The notes under the pieces are model-generated. The model saw nothing but the letters and a program-made list of their open reading frames with translations. It ran no database searches and was not told where the DNA came from. DNA of 64,000 nucleotides from Camellia lanceoleosa (Eukaryota > Streptophyta > Magnoliopsida > Ericales > Theaceae), in contig CM045761.1 of the NCBI GenBank assembly GCA_025200525.1, forward strand, positions 64,078,009 through 64,142,008, read 5' to 3'. The translations under genes and the position numbers were made by a program. Positions within the stretch are counted from its first letter, which is position 1. Every line of letters begins with the position of its first letter. Below are positions 45,242 to 55,724 of the stretch, piece by piece.

Positions 45242-47409
45242 ATGGCCAAACATTTGAAAGCCTTTCTTTCTGCTGATCGAGTCACCGTTTTTCGATGCCA
45301 TTTTGCCATTCCTGACGACATCCACCTGTCACTCGTGGAAGAGAGCACACTTGATATGAAGAGGACTGATGAGAGTACAATCATCTTTCCTTTCCTATCA
45401 ATTGCTGAGGGTGGAGTTCATTTCCCCCTTTATCCATTTCTAAGGGCCATCCTTCGCCACTAGGGTTAAATCCCTGCCCAACCTAATGTAAATTTTTACC
45501 AAATCATAATGGGAATTATAGAGTTGAACCGAAGCCTTAGGATCAATCTTGGTATCCTTGCTATTCGGCATTGCTATGCCTTGGCCAAATCTTCTGGCCG
45601 GTAGGGGTGCTACTTTCTCAGGGCTAAGGACATCGACCATCATTTGGTGACTATACTTGCCAGCTTTGGTAAGTGAGTTGACGATGTTATGGTCGTTGTC
45701 CAAGGTAACTAGGAATTCGGCGAGGGCGAAGATTGCCTAGATCCTGTGCCTAGACGAAAAGGCAAACCAGATGGCCGTAAAGCTTCTTACATGTATTTGA
45801 TATATATTTAATCGGCTTTCCTTTCGTGTACTTACCGCTTTATTTATGCAGGAAATGATTTGAAGAAAGTTCTCGTTTCGGCCGACAACGTTGTGCTTGC
45901 GAAAATCAAAACCGCACTCCAGTTTTTTGGCCGTCCAAACCTCCAGAAGCAAGGGAGGGATGCTCATATACTTCTCAGATACGAGCCAATTTACACAACA
46001 TTTTTGGCCACAGACAATATTCCAATCCGAGGGGCGAACAACAACTCACGGCTCTTATCTTCCCCAACTTCAAAAACCTCAGGCAGATTGGTTTGGAAGC
46101 TTCTGACTCGAAGCAGGTGGAAGAACCAGTAGCCGAGGAAGTCACCGAACAACCTAATCAGTCCACTTCAGAAGCCGAAGTTGACAAGGCTTTGAACTTG
46201 GCTTTTGAAGAAGCCGGCCTTGATCAATCCAATCCTCTATCTACTTCAGGCTGAGGGGATGCCTCCTTTGAAGACATTTTTACCGACTCAAGGGACCTTC
46301 CTGGCGCGTACCCTGACAACATGGCTGGGGAGTTGCTAACGTAGATGGCCAGGAGGAAAAACGCCGAACGGATGGCCGCCTAGAAGAGGGTCGAGACCAA
46401 CTTATCTGATCCTCCACCTGTTGCCATGGTTGAGTCTTCTCCATTGGATACCGAAACGGAGCAAGTTGAGACGACCCAGGTTGAAACGGCCGAGACGGAA
46501 CAAATTATTGAACAGTTGGATTAGGAGGCCGACCAGAGGGGGAAAAAACATCTCGCCGAGCACGAAGCCGACCCTGAGGAAGCACTTACCGATAAACGGC
46601 CGCGCTTTGAGGAGTCGGACTCAATCGTGCCATTCATCATCCAACCAAGGATAAAGAATGTGCCGATTGTATCCGATGCGTCGGCTCTGAAAGATCCGGC
46701 TGTGGCCCTAAGCATGGCTTCCTCAATTTCCCTATCGGTTGACAAAGCGACTTTTCGGGTAGAGCCAGATTTGCTGTCAATTGCCTTAGCCGCTCAATCG
46801 GCTATATTGGTATAACCTTATCTGTAGTCTTCCGCCTATATATATTTTTTATTTTTTATTATGACTTAACTCTAATTCCTTGCTTTGCAGACGGCGGGCA
46901 GGTTAGCCGAGATCGGCCGCCGTCAACATGATGCTATTAAACAGATCGGCTTGTTGAAAGCCGAAATCGAAAATGAGAAAAACAAGGCCGTGGAGGCCTC
47001 TCAAAGAGCCAAATCCGAGTCGGCTAGAGCGGTGGAGGAGAGTGCAAAAGCCGATGCCAAGGCAGAGAAGGCGAAGAGTTCTGACCAACTTAGATTGGCC
47101 GCTGAGGAAAGGGCAACCGCGAGCGAAGACGTGCCTAAGTTAGCCAAAGAGGTGATTGCCAAATTGGAAGCCGATTTGGAAGAGTCGAAGAAGGCGAAGG
47201 AAATAGTCGACTCCAAGGTTTCCAAAGCGTTCCAAGCTGGGAAGGACGCCGCCTTGGAGAACTATGTAGAGAAAGTACCCAAATTCGAGAATCAGGGCTT
47301 CAAACACAGCTGGCTCAAAGCCCTCACTGCCGCTAATGTGACATTGGCCCAGCCGATTCCATATGAGCAGGTGGACGTTGAGTCGCTGGAGTCTGACCCT
47401 AAAGATTGA
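45242..47409 (+). pseudogene. Antisense ORF (aORF) of Tat B with PF04195-like domain, two introns
   Basis: It starts MAKHLKAFLSADRVTVFRCH. The N-terminal part resembles the 'putative gypsy-type transposon' domain (HFAIPDDIHLSL, VHFPLYPFLRAILRH, IIMGIIELNRSL). The middle is acidic, with ETEQVETTQVETAETEQ. The C-terminus is a coiled coil (KAEKAKSSDQLRLAAEER) ending at 47409. Two introns fit exactly: 45777-45851 (GTAAAG...TGCAG, phase 1) and 46810-46890 (GTATAA...TTGCAG, phase 0), each with an in-frame stop. It runs opposite to pol, as in Grande- and Retand-type elements; function unknown. Internal stops, mostly TGG to TAG/TGA in exon 1, and a frameshift near 46040 disable it. Confidence 0.75.
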
Positions 47410-47640
47410 CTAGGGTGACATTCCAATTTTTGTTAGGCATATTCCATGCATGGTTCTTGTAGATTTTTGTTTATTTATGGTAATTTTCATGTGTAAAATG
47501 ACTACTATCTGTACTCAATTTATTAATAAAAATTTCCTTTGCTTTTTACTACTGTCTGTTGCGTGTGCTAGCTATCAATCTAGTAGGATGTAAAATCATG
47601 AGTAAATTAAACATTCGATTAAATATCTGCCGATTAGATA
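47410..47640. other. Spacer after the aORF
   Basis: AT-rich 3' UTR-like sequence with AATAAAAATT near 47524; nothing else recognised. Confidence 0.4.
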
Positions 47641-48390
47641 ACTGCGTATCTTTTCAATTTAGCCGAATGAATTAATGAATATGCCCTTGCCCTAGCTAAT
47701 GAATGAACTTGAACGCTGAATATCGGTGGTTCATGGAGTGGCTGGGGCACATGAACCTATCGGCGTAAGGCCTTGAAATTTAGCGAATCATTAGCCGTTA
47801 AGATTAACGAATCTGCCCTTGCCCCAGTTAAGGAATGAACTGGAACGCTGAATATCGGTGGTTCATGGAATGACTGGGGCATATGAACCTATCGGTGCAA
47901 GGCCTTGAAATTTAGCCGATTATATTAACGAATCTGCTCTTGCCCCAGTTAATGAACTGGTACGCTGAATACCGGTGGTTCATGGAGTGGCTGGAGCACA
48001 TGAACCTATCGACACAAGGCCATGAAATTTAGCCGATTAGATTAACGAATATGCCCTTGCCCCAGTTAAGGAATGAATTTGAACACCGAATATCGATGGT
48101 TCATGGAATGGCTGGGGCACATGAATCTATCGGCGCAAGGCCTTGAAATTTAGCCGATTATATTAACGAATCTGCCCTTGCCCTAGTTAATGAATTGGCA
48201 TGCCGAATATCGGTGGTTCATGGAATGGTCGGGGCACATGAACCTATCGGCGCAAGGCCATGAAATTTAGCTGATTAAATTAATGAATCTGCCCTTGCCC
48301 TAGTTAATGAATTGGAACGCCGAATATCAGTGGTTCATGGAATGGCTGGGGCATATGAACCTATCGGCGCAAGGCCTGAATACTGCCATT
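47641..48390. repeat. About 120-bp tandem repeat, six copies
   Basis: Units contain GCCCTTGCCCCAGTTAATGA, TATCGGTGGTTCATGGA and CACATGAACCTATCGG. GCCCTTGCCC (or its variant) starts at 47683, 47815, 47936, 48053, 48174 and 48291 (117-132 bp apart). It lies next to the aORF, as in Tat A. Confidence 0.9.
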
Positions 48391-48662
48391 GATGAGATCG
48401 CCTCGGGAGTGCTGCCTCCGTAATCAATAAATGGGGTGGGTGTGCACGGATGTGCCATTGTTGCGTTCAAATCCCACAAATTGGGAGAGAAAAAAAGAAG
48501 TGTGGACGACTGTGGATGGCAATGAGACTATTCTTCAACAGCAAAGGAGAAGGTAGGACACTCGTAAAGCTGGACGCAGAGATGAACCGAGGTGGCGAGC
48601 TTACGCGCACGGGGAGTAAGGCGTTGAGGGAGCACGAGAAATGCCAACCCCACGTCACTGAA
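48391..48662 (+). other. Unassigned segment left of the Tekay insertion
   Basis: An open frame (48450 to the insertion) continues in phase across the removed Tekay element into 58235-58318: KCQPHVTE joins VGHPKRKDNN. The combined product of about 100 residues is not recognised. It may be the middle of the second antisense ORF whose tail is at 58315-58911. Confidence 0.4.
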
Positions 48663-50988
48663 TGTAACAACCCTCGTACTGATTATCGATAAAGCTTTGA
48701 ATTAGCTCTTGGTTCTTTATGTAAGCGATAATGACTGATAATTGGATTAACTGAAGTACTGAATGGACTAATTGAAATCGAAACTGAAATTGAATAAGTT
48801 TATTTATTGTATTGCATATGGCATATGTTTGATTGAATGACTATCTGTTTGAATTCGTATGTTTAAACTGCTAATTGAAGGCCTTATCGACGGCCGAATT
48901 AGGAACCGTTTAGAGTTTTGGAATCAGTAGAATATTTGTGATTTAATGGTATATTTATCTGAAAATTGATTAGGAATGATTAAATTAGATTTAAACGAAT
49001 TAATTGTCAAGTTTGATTTAATTACCAAATTGCCATGTGAGTGGCCCATTTGTTTATTATTATTGGAGGACCTTATTACACTTAACAAAACTTTCATCAG
49101 CCCATTTTGTTGCCTCACCACCAAATTAGAGAGGGAGAGTGAATTAGGAGGGTGATTCAACTTGATTCTGTGCATTTACTTGAAGATTGGCTTAGAACTT
49201 AAGAGAATTGAAGGAGTTTTGTACAATTTAGCTTCCACACTAAGAAATTGAAACTCTAGGTAAGAAATTCATCTTCTTATTGTTGTCCTTGAGCTTCATC
49301 TTGCATGGTTCATACTCCATTGTAGGATTAAACCATGATTTAGTGCAAATAGGTTGGATTATGCTTGAATTGTTGCATGCATGCTTGAATTGGTGCATTT
49401 TGAGTTGAATTCATGTTGAAATTGTACATGCATGTCCATGTTTAAGCTATGGTCCATGTTTTCATTTTTTTTTCCAACTTTTGAGCTCAATTGAGCAAGA
49501 GTTAAAGCTTGATTTTGGTTTAAAGCTCATGCATTGCATGTTTGAAATTGTTCTTGAAATTGGGTTTGAATTTTGGATTTAATTGACTCACCTTTGGGGC
49601 TTGAATTCATAAATTGGCTTTTGAAACTTGTTATACATTGTTTTAGGATGTATTTTCCAGAATTTGAGCCCAAGAGGTCGAGAATTGAGTTGAGAATGCT
49701 TGGTTTGAGCTTGGGAGGCAAATCTGGAAATTCCAGATTTGGCTTCTTCGCTCGAGCGAAGGATCCCTCGCTCGATCTAGCACCCTTTTATTCAGGTCAC
49801 CGCTCGAGCAAGCATCGAGCGTGGTATCGCGCGTAAAAATCCAACAACCAGTACTTTTTCATTTCATCAGACCGCTCGAGCGAAAGAAGGCTCGCTCGAG
49901 CGAGACCCCTATTTTCAGCAACTTTTGAAAAATGCCTTCCAACTGTATTTTTGCATCCTCATCCCATCCTAGGCATCCTTAGGCCTAGTTTAAGGCATCT
50001 TAATGAGGATTTAAACATAGAACCACACCGAGGAAATTTAGGGATTTAATTATCACCCTTCCCGACTGTTAAACTTAGTGTGTGTTCTATTTGTTAACTG
50101 TTTAGGGTTGGCTCTCGGGGACGCGCTCTAGCTGCTATAGCCCAATCTCTGTGAGTAACGATTGTGTAAAGATATGTTCAAAATGGTTATCTTTTGAATA
50201 CTGAACTGAACTGTTTATTGAACTGCTATTGTTTACTGAATGAATGTATGTCCTGTATTCAGGCTGTTGTGGCATCCTTAGCAATTCTTTCTTATTCTGA
50301 GCTCTGTCGGTTTCCTTGTGGAACCATACTGTTTACTGATTGATGGCCATCATTACTGTTGGGTCTGTTAAGACCCGGTCCTTTTGGACCTACTGTTTAT
50401 AGGCTAATGGGTGTACCACATATGACTGATTGATTGAAATACTGAAATACTGAAAGACTGAAATACTACTTAATGAACTGATTTCATTACTGTAAGGACA
50501 TTCATTCATAACCTCTTTACGCATTATGTTATTCACTGGGCTTTAGCTCACTGTTTATATATATATGTAGGTTCTCGTGAGCCAGGAGATAGGAGCGTGG
50601 GTTGGTCCCCATTTTGTCAAGCGACCTATGTGCCTCCTTTGTGAGGTTAGAGTTGCCACGCGATGGCTTGGGGTGTTTTATTGTCCCCACTGTCTCCTCG
50701 CTTTTGTATTACTATATAGGCATCTCTTGTTTTTCTTGTCTTTATTCTGAGGATTAGGTCCGTCCTGAATGTTTGTATATGATTGTATAGACTATATGTA
50801 GACTGTACTGTTTGAATGCATGAAAAATGTTTTTGGCATACAGATTTTCACAGCTCAATGGACACTAGTTATTTACTGTATTGGCTTCCGCCAGTACATA
50901 CTCTGTTTAATTGTATTCTTCAAAGAGCCTTGGTAATCTCGGATTCTTGGCGATTATGGTGCTAAACCCATAGGGCGGGTTTGGGTAA
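48663..50988 (+). repeat. Left LTR of the Tekay element
   Basis: It starts TGTAACAACCCTCGTACTG. The expected end (GGGTCGTGACA, from the right LTR) is shortened to GGGTA, about six bases missing. It contains fewer CTCGAG palindromes than its partner, one of them mutated to CGCTCGATCTAGC. Confidence 0.9.
49745..49905. repeat. CTCGAG palindrome cluster in left LTR
   Basis: Copies of CGCTCGAGCG and degenerate forms (TTCGCTCGAGCGAAGG, CGCTCGAGCAAGC, GGCTCGCTCGAGCGAG) lie in one 160-bp stretch. Each is self-complementary. Confidence 0.9.
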
Positions 50989-50997
50989 ATCCTGAGT

Positions 50998-51009
50998 GGT
51001 ATCAGAGCG
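50998..51009 (+). promoter_or_regulatory. Tekay primer-binding site (tRNA-iMet)
   Basis: TGGTATCAGAGC is the classical complement of the 3' end of plant initiator tRNA-Met. It lies about nine bases inside the LTR. Confidence 0.92.
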
Positions 51010-51198
51010 ATACTTAACCACGAGTTATACCGCACACACGTGTCCAAATGAGCTATAGGGTGTCCTAGAAAAGTAATTAGGGTATCTCATGAACTTGAAA
51101 AGTGTGTGCTTGTGACTGACTGATTATATGTTAACATGTTAAACTGTTTAATTATACAACTGCTTATCATGATAACTGTTATAACTGCTTATAGTGAA

Positions 51199-52270
51199 AT
51201 GGATAACGCAAACACTGCAAATGAAACTGAAGCATCATCCTCTGAGGCCAGAATGGCCAGACTTGAACAAATGATGGGACTGATAATTGAAAGACTAGAT
51301 CAACAACCGAACCAACAACCCCCACCTCCTCCTCCTCCGGTGCAACCGGAACAGAATGTACAGAATGTGAATGCTAATGATGGGGACATTATTGCCCTTA
51401 CCCATAAGTTCCGCAAATTGAAACCGCCGTCCTTTCAGGGAGGCTTAGAACCGCTAAAGGCTGAAGCTTGGGTGCTTGAAACAGAAAAATTGTTTGAAAT
51501 GTTTCCGTGCTCCGAAGCCAATAAAGTACTGTTAGCAACCTTCACCTTTCAGGAAGAAGCAAGAAGGTGGTGGATGTTGACCCGCAATGCGAATACTATT
51601 GTGACTTGGGCTCAGTTCAAGGAGTCCTTCTTTGAAAAGTATTTTCCCCAGTGCATCAGAGATAGAAAAGTGACTGAGTTTGAACAACTGAGACAGGGCA
51701 AAACGTCTGTTGCCGAGTATGAGAAGAAATTCACCGAACTTGCTAGATATGCGCCACACATGGTGGACACCAATTATAAGAAGGCCAGGAGGTTTGAAGG
51801 CGGCCTTAGTGTTACTATACAGGACCGAATAAATGTTTTGAAACTGCCAACTTTTGTGGGTGTTCTCGACCGGGCATTGATAGCCGAGACGAATATTGCA
51901 AAGATGAAACAATCAAACGCCAACAAGCGAGTGGCAAGGAAAAAGCGGTTTCAAATTTAAGAAAGGCAAGCATAACCCAAAGAACCAAGAAAGCGAATCG
52001 GGGTCGACGACTAGCCCGACCAAGGAGTGGGTTTACTCCACCTGCTCGTATGTGGCAACAAGCACAAAGGGTTTGCTACGATTGGAGCTTGTTTGGTGTG
52101 GCAAGGTGGGCCACAGAATTAAAGATGTCCTCTGCCCAGAAGCCAAGAGTAAAAGGCACCAAGCGAAGAAAGATCACCGCAACACCAAAACCGAACCCCA
52201 AAGCTACGGAAAGAGCCTATGAGGCGGGCAGTGTTCGCCCTAATCCGGAGGCGTGCAAAACTCTTGAGAA
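51199..52270 (+). pseudogene. Tekay gag
   Basis: ATG at 51199 gives MDNANTANETEASSSEARMA. A Gln/Pro tract and the retrotransposon-gag domain follow (FRKLKPPSFQGGLEPLKAEA, EEARRWWMLTRN, WAQFKESFFEKYFP, KKFTELARYAPHMV). The frame is lost near 51945 (GFKFKKGKHNPKN continues in another frame). The zinc knuckle region around 52075-52125 is garbled: a piece reading GKVGHRIKD follows a short insertion, so the CCHC motif is incomplete. It would form the particle; broken here. Confidence 0.85.
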
Positions 52271-53848
52271 TTGTCAGGTATCCTCTCTATCTGTGCTCAA
52301 AATGCTTGTGTATTGATTGATTCGGGGTCTACACATTCGTATGTATCGCATGCTTTTTCGCATAAATTGAATAGACCCTTAGAACCCATGAATTACTTGT
52401 TAGCCGTATCATCACCTGTTGGGGGATCCATGACATGTGCATATATGTATCCTGCTTGTGAGATTATTGTTGTGGATATGCATCTATTTATTGATTTACT
52501 GCCATTGAATATCGATCACTTTGATGTAATATTGGGGATGGATTGGTTACAAAAATATCATGCTACTATCGATTGTGTGACCAAGCAAGTTGTTTTCCGT
52601 CCATCGGGTTTGCCTGAATTTGTGTTTAATGGGAGTGGAGTAGTACCTCCTCCATATCTGATTTCTTCTGTAAAAGCTGTCAAACTGATTAGAAAGGGGT
52701 GCAAAGGATATCTGTGTTCTATATTGACTGTATCTGCTAATGATAATGTTAAAACTGATGTGAATTGCATTCCTATAGTCAGAGAATTCCCAGATGTATT
52801 TCCAGATGATCTACCAGGGGATTTGATTGACAGGGAGATTGAATTCACCGTCGACGTAGTTCCGGGTACACAACCAATATCTAAAGCTCCTTACAGAATG
52901 GCTCCAACTGAACTGAAAGAATTGAAAGTGCAACTGCAGGAACTGTTAGACAAGAAGTTTATCAGGCCCAGTACTTCACCGTGGGGCGCACCTGTTTTGT
53001 TTGTGAAGAAGAAAGATGGCTCATTGAGACTGTGCATTGATTATCGTGAATTGAACAAGGTAACTGTAAAGAACAAATATCCATTACCGCGTATTGATGA
53101 CCTGTTTGATCAGCTACAGGGTGCACAGGTGTTTTCCAAGATTGACCTCAGATCGGGGTATCACCAACTGAAGGTTAAACCAGAAGATGTTGATAAAACT
53201 GCTTTCAGAACGAGGTATGGCCACTTTGAATTTTTAGTTATGCCGTTCGGAGTCACGAATGCCCCTGCTGCATTTATGGACCTCATGAACAGAATTTTTA
53301 AACCATACCTTGATGATTTCATTGTGGTATTCATTGATGACATATTGATCTATTCTAAGACTGTAGAAGAACATGAACATCACCTAAGACTTGCCCTGCA
53401 GACCTTAAGAGAACAGAAACTGTATGCTAAACTGTCTAAATGTGAATTTTGGCTTGATCATGTGATGTTTTTGGGGCATGTTATTAGCAAAGATGGAATC
53501 TCTGTTGATCCGCAGAAAATTGAAGCTGTAGTGAACTGGCCTAGACCAACGAATGTAACTGAAGTCCGAAGCTTTTTGGGACTGGCTGGATATTACAGAA
53601 GATTTGTTAAAGATTTTTCCAAAATTGCCTTACCACTGACTCAGTTGACTCAGAAGGGGACACCGTTTGACTGGACTGACCAAAGGGAATCGGCATTCCA
53701 AGAGTTGAAAACTCGACTTGTAACTGCACTGGTCCTTACCCTACCTTCAGGTACGGATGGTTATACTGTATTTAGTGATGCTTCTCATAAGGGTTTGGGG
53801 TGTGTTTTAATGCAGAATGGGAGAGTTATTGCTTATGCTTCCCGATAG
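52271..53848 (+). CDS. Tekay protease and reverse transcriptase (525 codons open)
   Basis: Protease active site [15 protein letters not shown] is followed by [19 protein letters not shown]. The RT starts at about residue 200 ([20 protein letters not shown]). It shows [48 protein letters not shown] and the catalytic [11 protein letters not shown], then [20 protein letters not shown]. The first RNase H aspartate is in [10 protein letters not shown]. The frame ends with TAG at 53848, where CAG (Gln) is expected ([20 protein letters not shown]). The gag frame must be rejoined upstream, so translation from 52271 itself is unlikely. Confidence 0.92.
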   Translation: MSGILSICAQNACVLIDSGSTHSYVSHAFSHKLNRPLEPMNYLLAVSSPVGGSMTCAYMYPACEIIVVDMHLFIDLLPLNIDHFDVILGMDWLQKYHATIDCVTKQVVFRPSGLPEFVFNGSGVVPPPYLISSVKAVKLIRKGCKGYLCSILTVSANDNVKTDVNCIPIVREFPDVFPDDLPGDLIDREIEFTVDVVPGTQPISKAPYRMAPTELKELKVQLQELLDKKFIRPSTSPWGAPVLFVKKKDGSLRLCIDYRELNKVTVKNKYPLPRIDDLFDQLQGAQVFSKIDLRSGYHQLKVKPEDVDKTAFRTRYGHFEFLVMPFGVTNAPAAFMDLMNRIFKPYLDDFIVVFIDDILIYSKTVEEHEHHLRLALQTLREQKLYAKLSKCEFWLDHVMFLGHVISKDGISVDPQKIEAVVNWPRPTNVTEVRSFLGLAGYYRRFVKDFSKIALPLTQLTQKGTPFDWTDQRESAFQELKTRLVTALVLTLPSGTDGYTVFSDASHKGLGCVLMQNGRVIAYASR

Positions 53849-54051
53849 TTGAGACCACATGAAAAGAACTACCCGACCCATGACTTAGAACTTGCTGCAG
53901 TAGTGTTTGCACTGAAAATTTGGCGTCACTATTTGTATGGGGCAACATGTGAAGTGTATACTGACCACAAGAGCACAAGTATTTTTCACTCGAAAGAATG
54001 AATATGAGACAATGAGATGGCTGGGCGATCAAAGATTATGACCTACAGATT
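53849..54051 (+). pseudogene. Tekay RNase H remainder, frameshifted
   Basis: [31 protein letters not shown] and VYTDHKS are readable, giving the Glu and second Asp of RNase H. Several one- or two-base losses between 53970 and 54040 scramble the following region before the frame resumes as [17 protein letters not shown]. Confidence 0.85.
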
Positions 54052-55702
54052 TTGTACCATCCGAGAAAAGCCAATACCGTTGCCGATGCCTTGAGCCGAA
54101 AATCAATTGCCAACTTAGCTTGTTTGCTCACCGGGCAGAAAGAATTGCTTCATGATCTTGAAAGGTCTGAAATTGAAATTGTTTTGAAAGAACAAGGTGG
54201 AACCTTAGCTGCTATTTCTGCTCAACCAGCATTAATTGAAGAAATTAAGGAGAAACAACAACTGGATGATTACTTGAAGAAGATTATTGAAGAAAAAGAT
54301 TCTAAACCGAGACCGGGATTTAAATTTGACAACAATGTATTGAAATTTCAAGAAAGACTGTGTGTACCAAATGACACTGAATTGAAAAGAAGAGTACTGC
54401 AAGAGGGCCACATTTCAAAATTGTCTATCCACCCGGGGAACACGAAAATGTACCAAGATCTGAAACGGAATTTCTGGTGGCCAGGAATGAAGAAGGAAAT
54501 TGCCGACTTTGTGTCCAAATGTCTTCACTGCCAACAAGTCAAAGCGGAACATCAACGACCCGCAGGCTTACTGCAACCCTTACCCATACCAGAGTGGAAA
54601 TGGGAGCATATCACGATGGATTTCATTGTTGGATTACCTCGCTCTAGGAAAGGTATGGACTCTATTTGGGTTATTGTTGATAGATTCACTAAATCTGCAC
54701 ACTTTCTACCTGTCAAGACAATCTATAATGCGGACAAATTGGCTGTTATCTATATTGATGAAATTGCTAGATTGCATGGAGTGCCTGTATCTATTGTTTC
54801 TGACAGGGATTCAAAGTTTACATCGAGGTTCTGGCAAAGCCTACAGACTGCATTGGGTACTAAATTGAGGCTGAGTAGTGCCTATCACCCTCAGACAGAT
54901 GGACAGTCAGAAAGGACCATCCAGACTCTAGAGGATCTACTGAGAATGTGTGTCTTGGATTTTCAGGGAAACTGGGAAAGTCATTTGCCATTGGCTGAAT
55001 TCGCCTACAACAACAGCTACCATTCGAGTATTGGAATGGCGCCTTTCGAGGCATTGTATGGCAGAAAATGTAGATCTCCAATTTGCTGGGCAGAAGTTGG
55101 AGATGGGCCTTTGCTTGGGCCCGAGATTGTATATGAAACAACTGAAAAGATAAAAGCGTCTGACAAAAGACCGAAAACTACCAGAGTAAACGAAGAGTTA
55201 TGCAGATGTCGAAGGCGGAGACGAAGAGTATGAAGTGGGTGATCACGTGTTTGTGAAAGTGACACCAATGAAAGGCCAGACTCGTTTTGGGGTCAAAGGC
55301 AAGTTAGCGCCAAGATATGTCGGACCGTATCAGATTATTGAGAAAATCAATCCGGTGGCGTATCAAGTTGCACTTCCTCCTAAAATGGAGCATATGCATA
55401 ACGTCTTCCACATATCTATGTTGAGAGATTATCTCCGGGATCCTTTCCATATGATTGAGCCTACACGGATAGTGCTTAGTGATGACTACACTTACGAGGA
55501 ACGGCCTATACAGATTGTGAACAGACAGATCAAGAAGCTGAGGAACAAAGAGATCCCACTAGTGAAAGTTGATTGGCAGAACCATGGTGGTGTGTATGCC
55601 ACTTGGGAAAGGGAAGATGACATGGCTAAAAGATACCCAGAACTGTTTCCACTGAACCCCGTTTTCTTCCAGACTGAAGATAACTCGAGTTTAGAGGACT
55701 AA
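54052..55702 (+). pseudogene. Tekay integrase with chromodomain-like tail
   Basis: Zinc motif: [16 protein letters not shown] ... CLHCQQVK. Catalytic residues: MDFIVGLP (Asp), [12 protein letters not shown] (Asp), [20 protein letters not shown] (Glu), all intact. A frameshift near 55150-55230 separates the core from the C-terminal part (55235-55702), which has the GPY/F module (PRYVGPYQIIEKINPVAYQV), then VFHISMLRDY. A chromodomain-like end follows (EERPIQIVNRQIKKLRNKEI, VKVDWQNHG, ATWEREDDM). Such chromodomains steer integration to heterochromatin in this lineage, consistent with its landing in another retrotransposon. The last ORF ends 22 bp before the right LTR. Confidence 0.9.
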
Positions 55703-55709
55703 ACTCCTT

Positions 55710-55724
55710 ATAAGGAGGGGAGAC
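55710..55724 (+). promoter_or_regulatory. Tekay polypurine tract
   Basis: ATAAGGAGGGGAGAC directly precedes the right LTR (TG at 55725), the priming site for plus-strand DNA. Confidence 0.88.
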
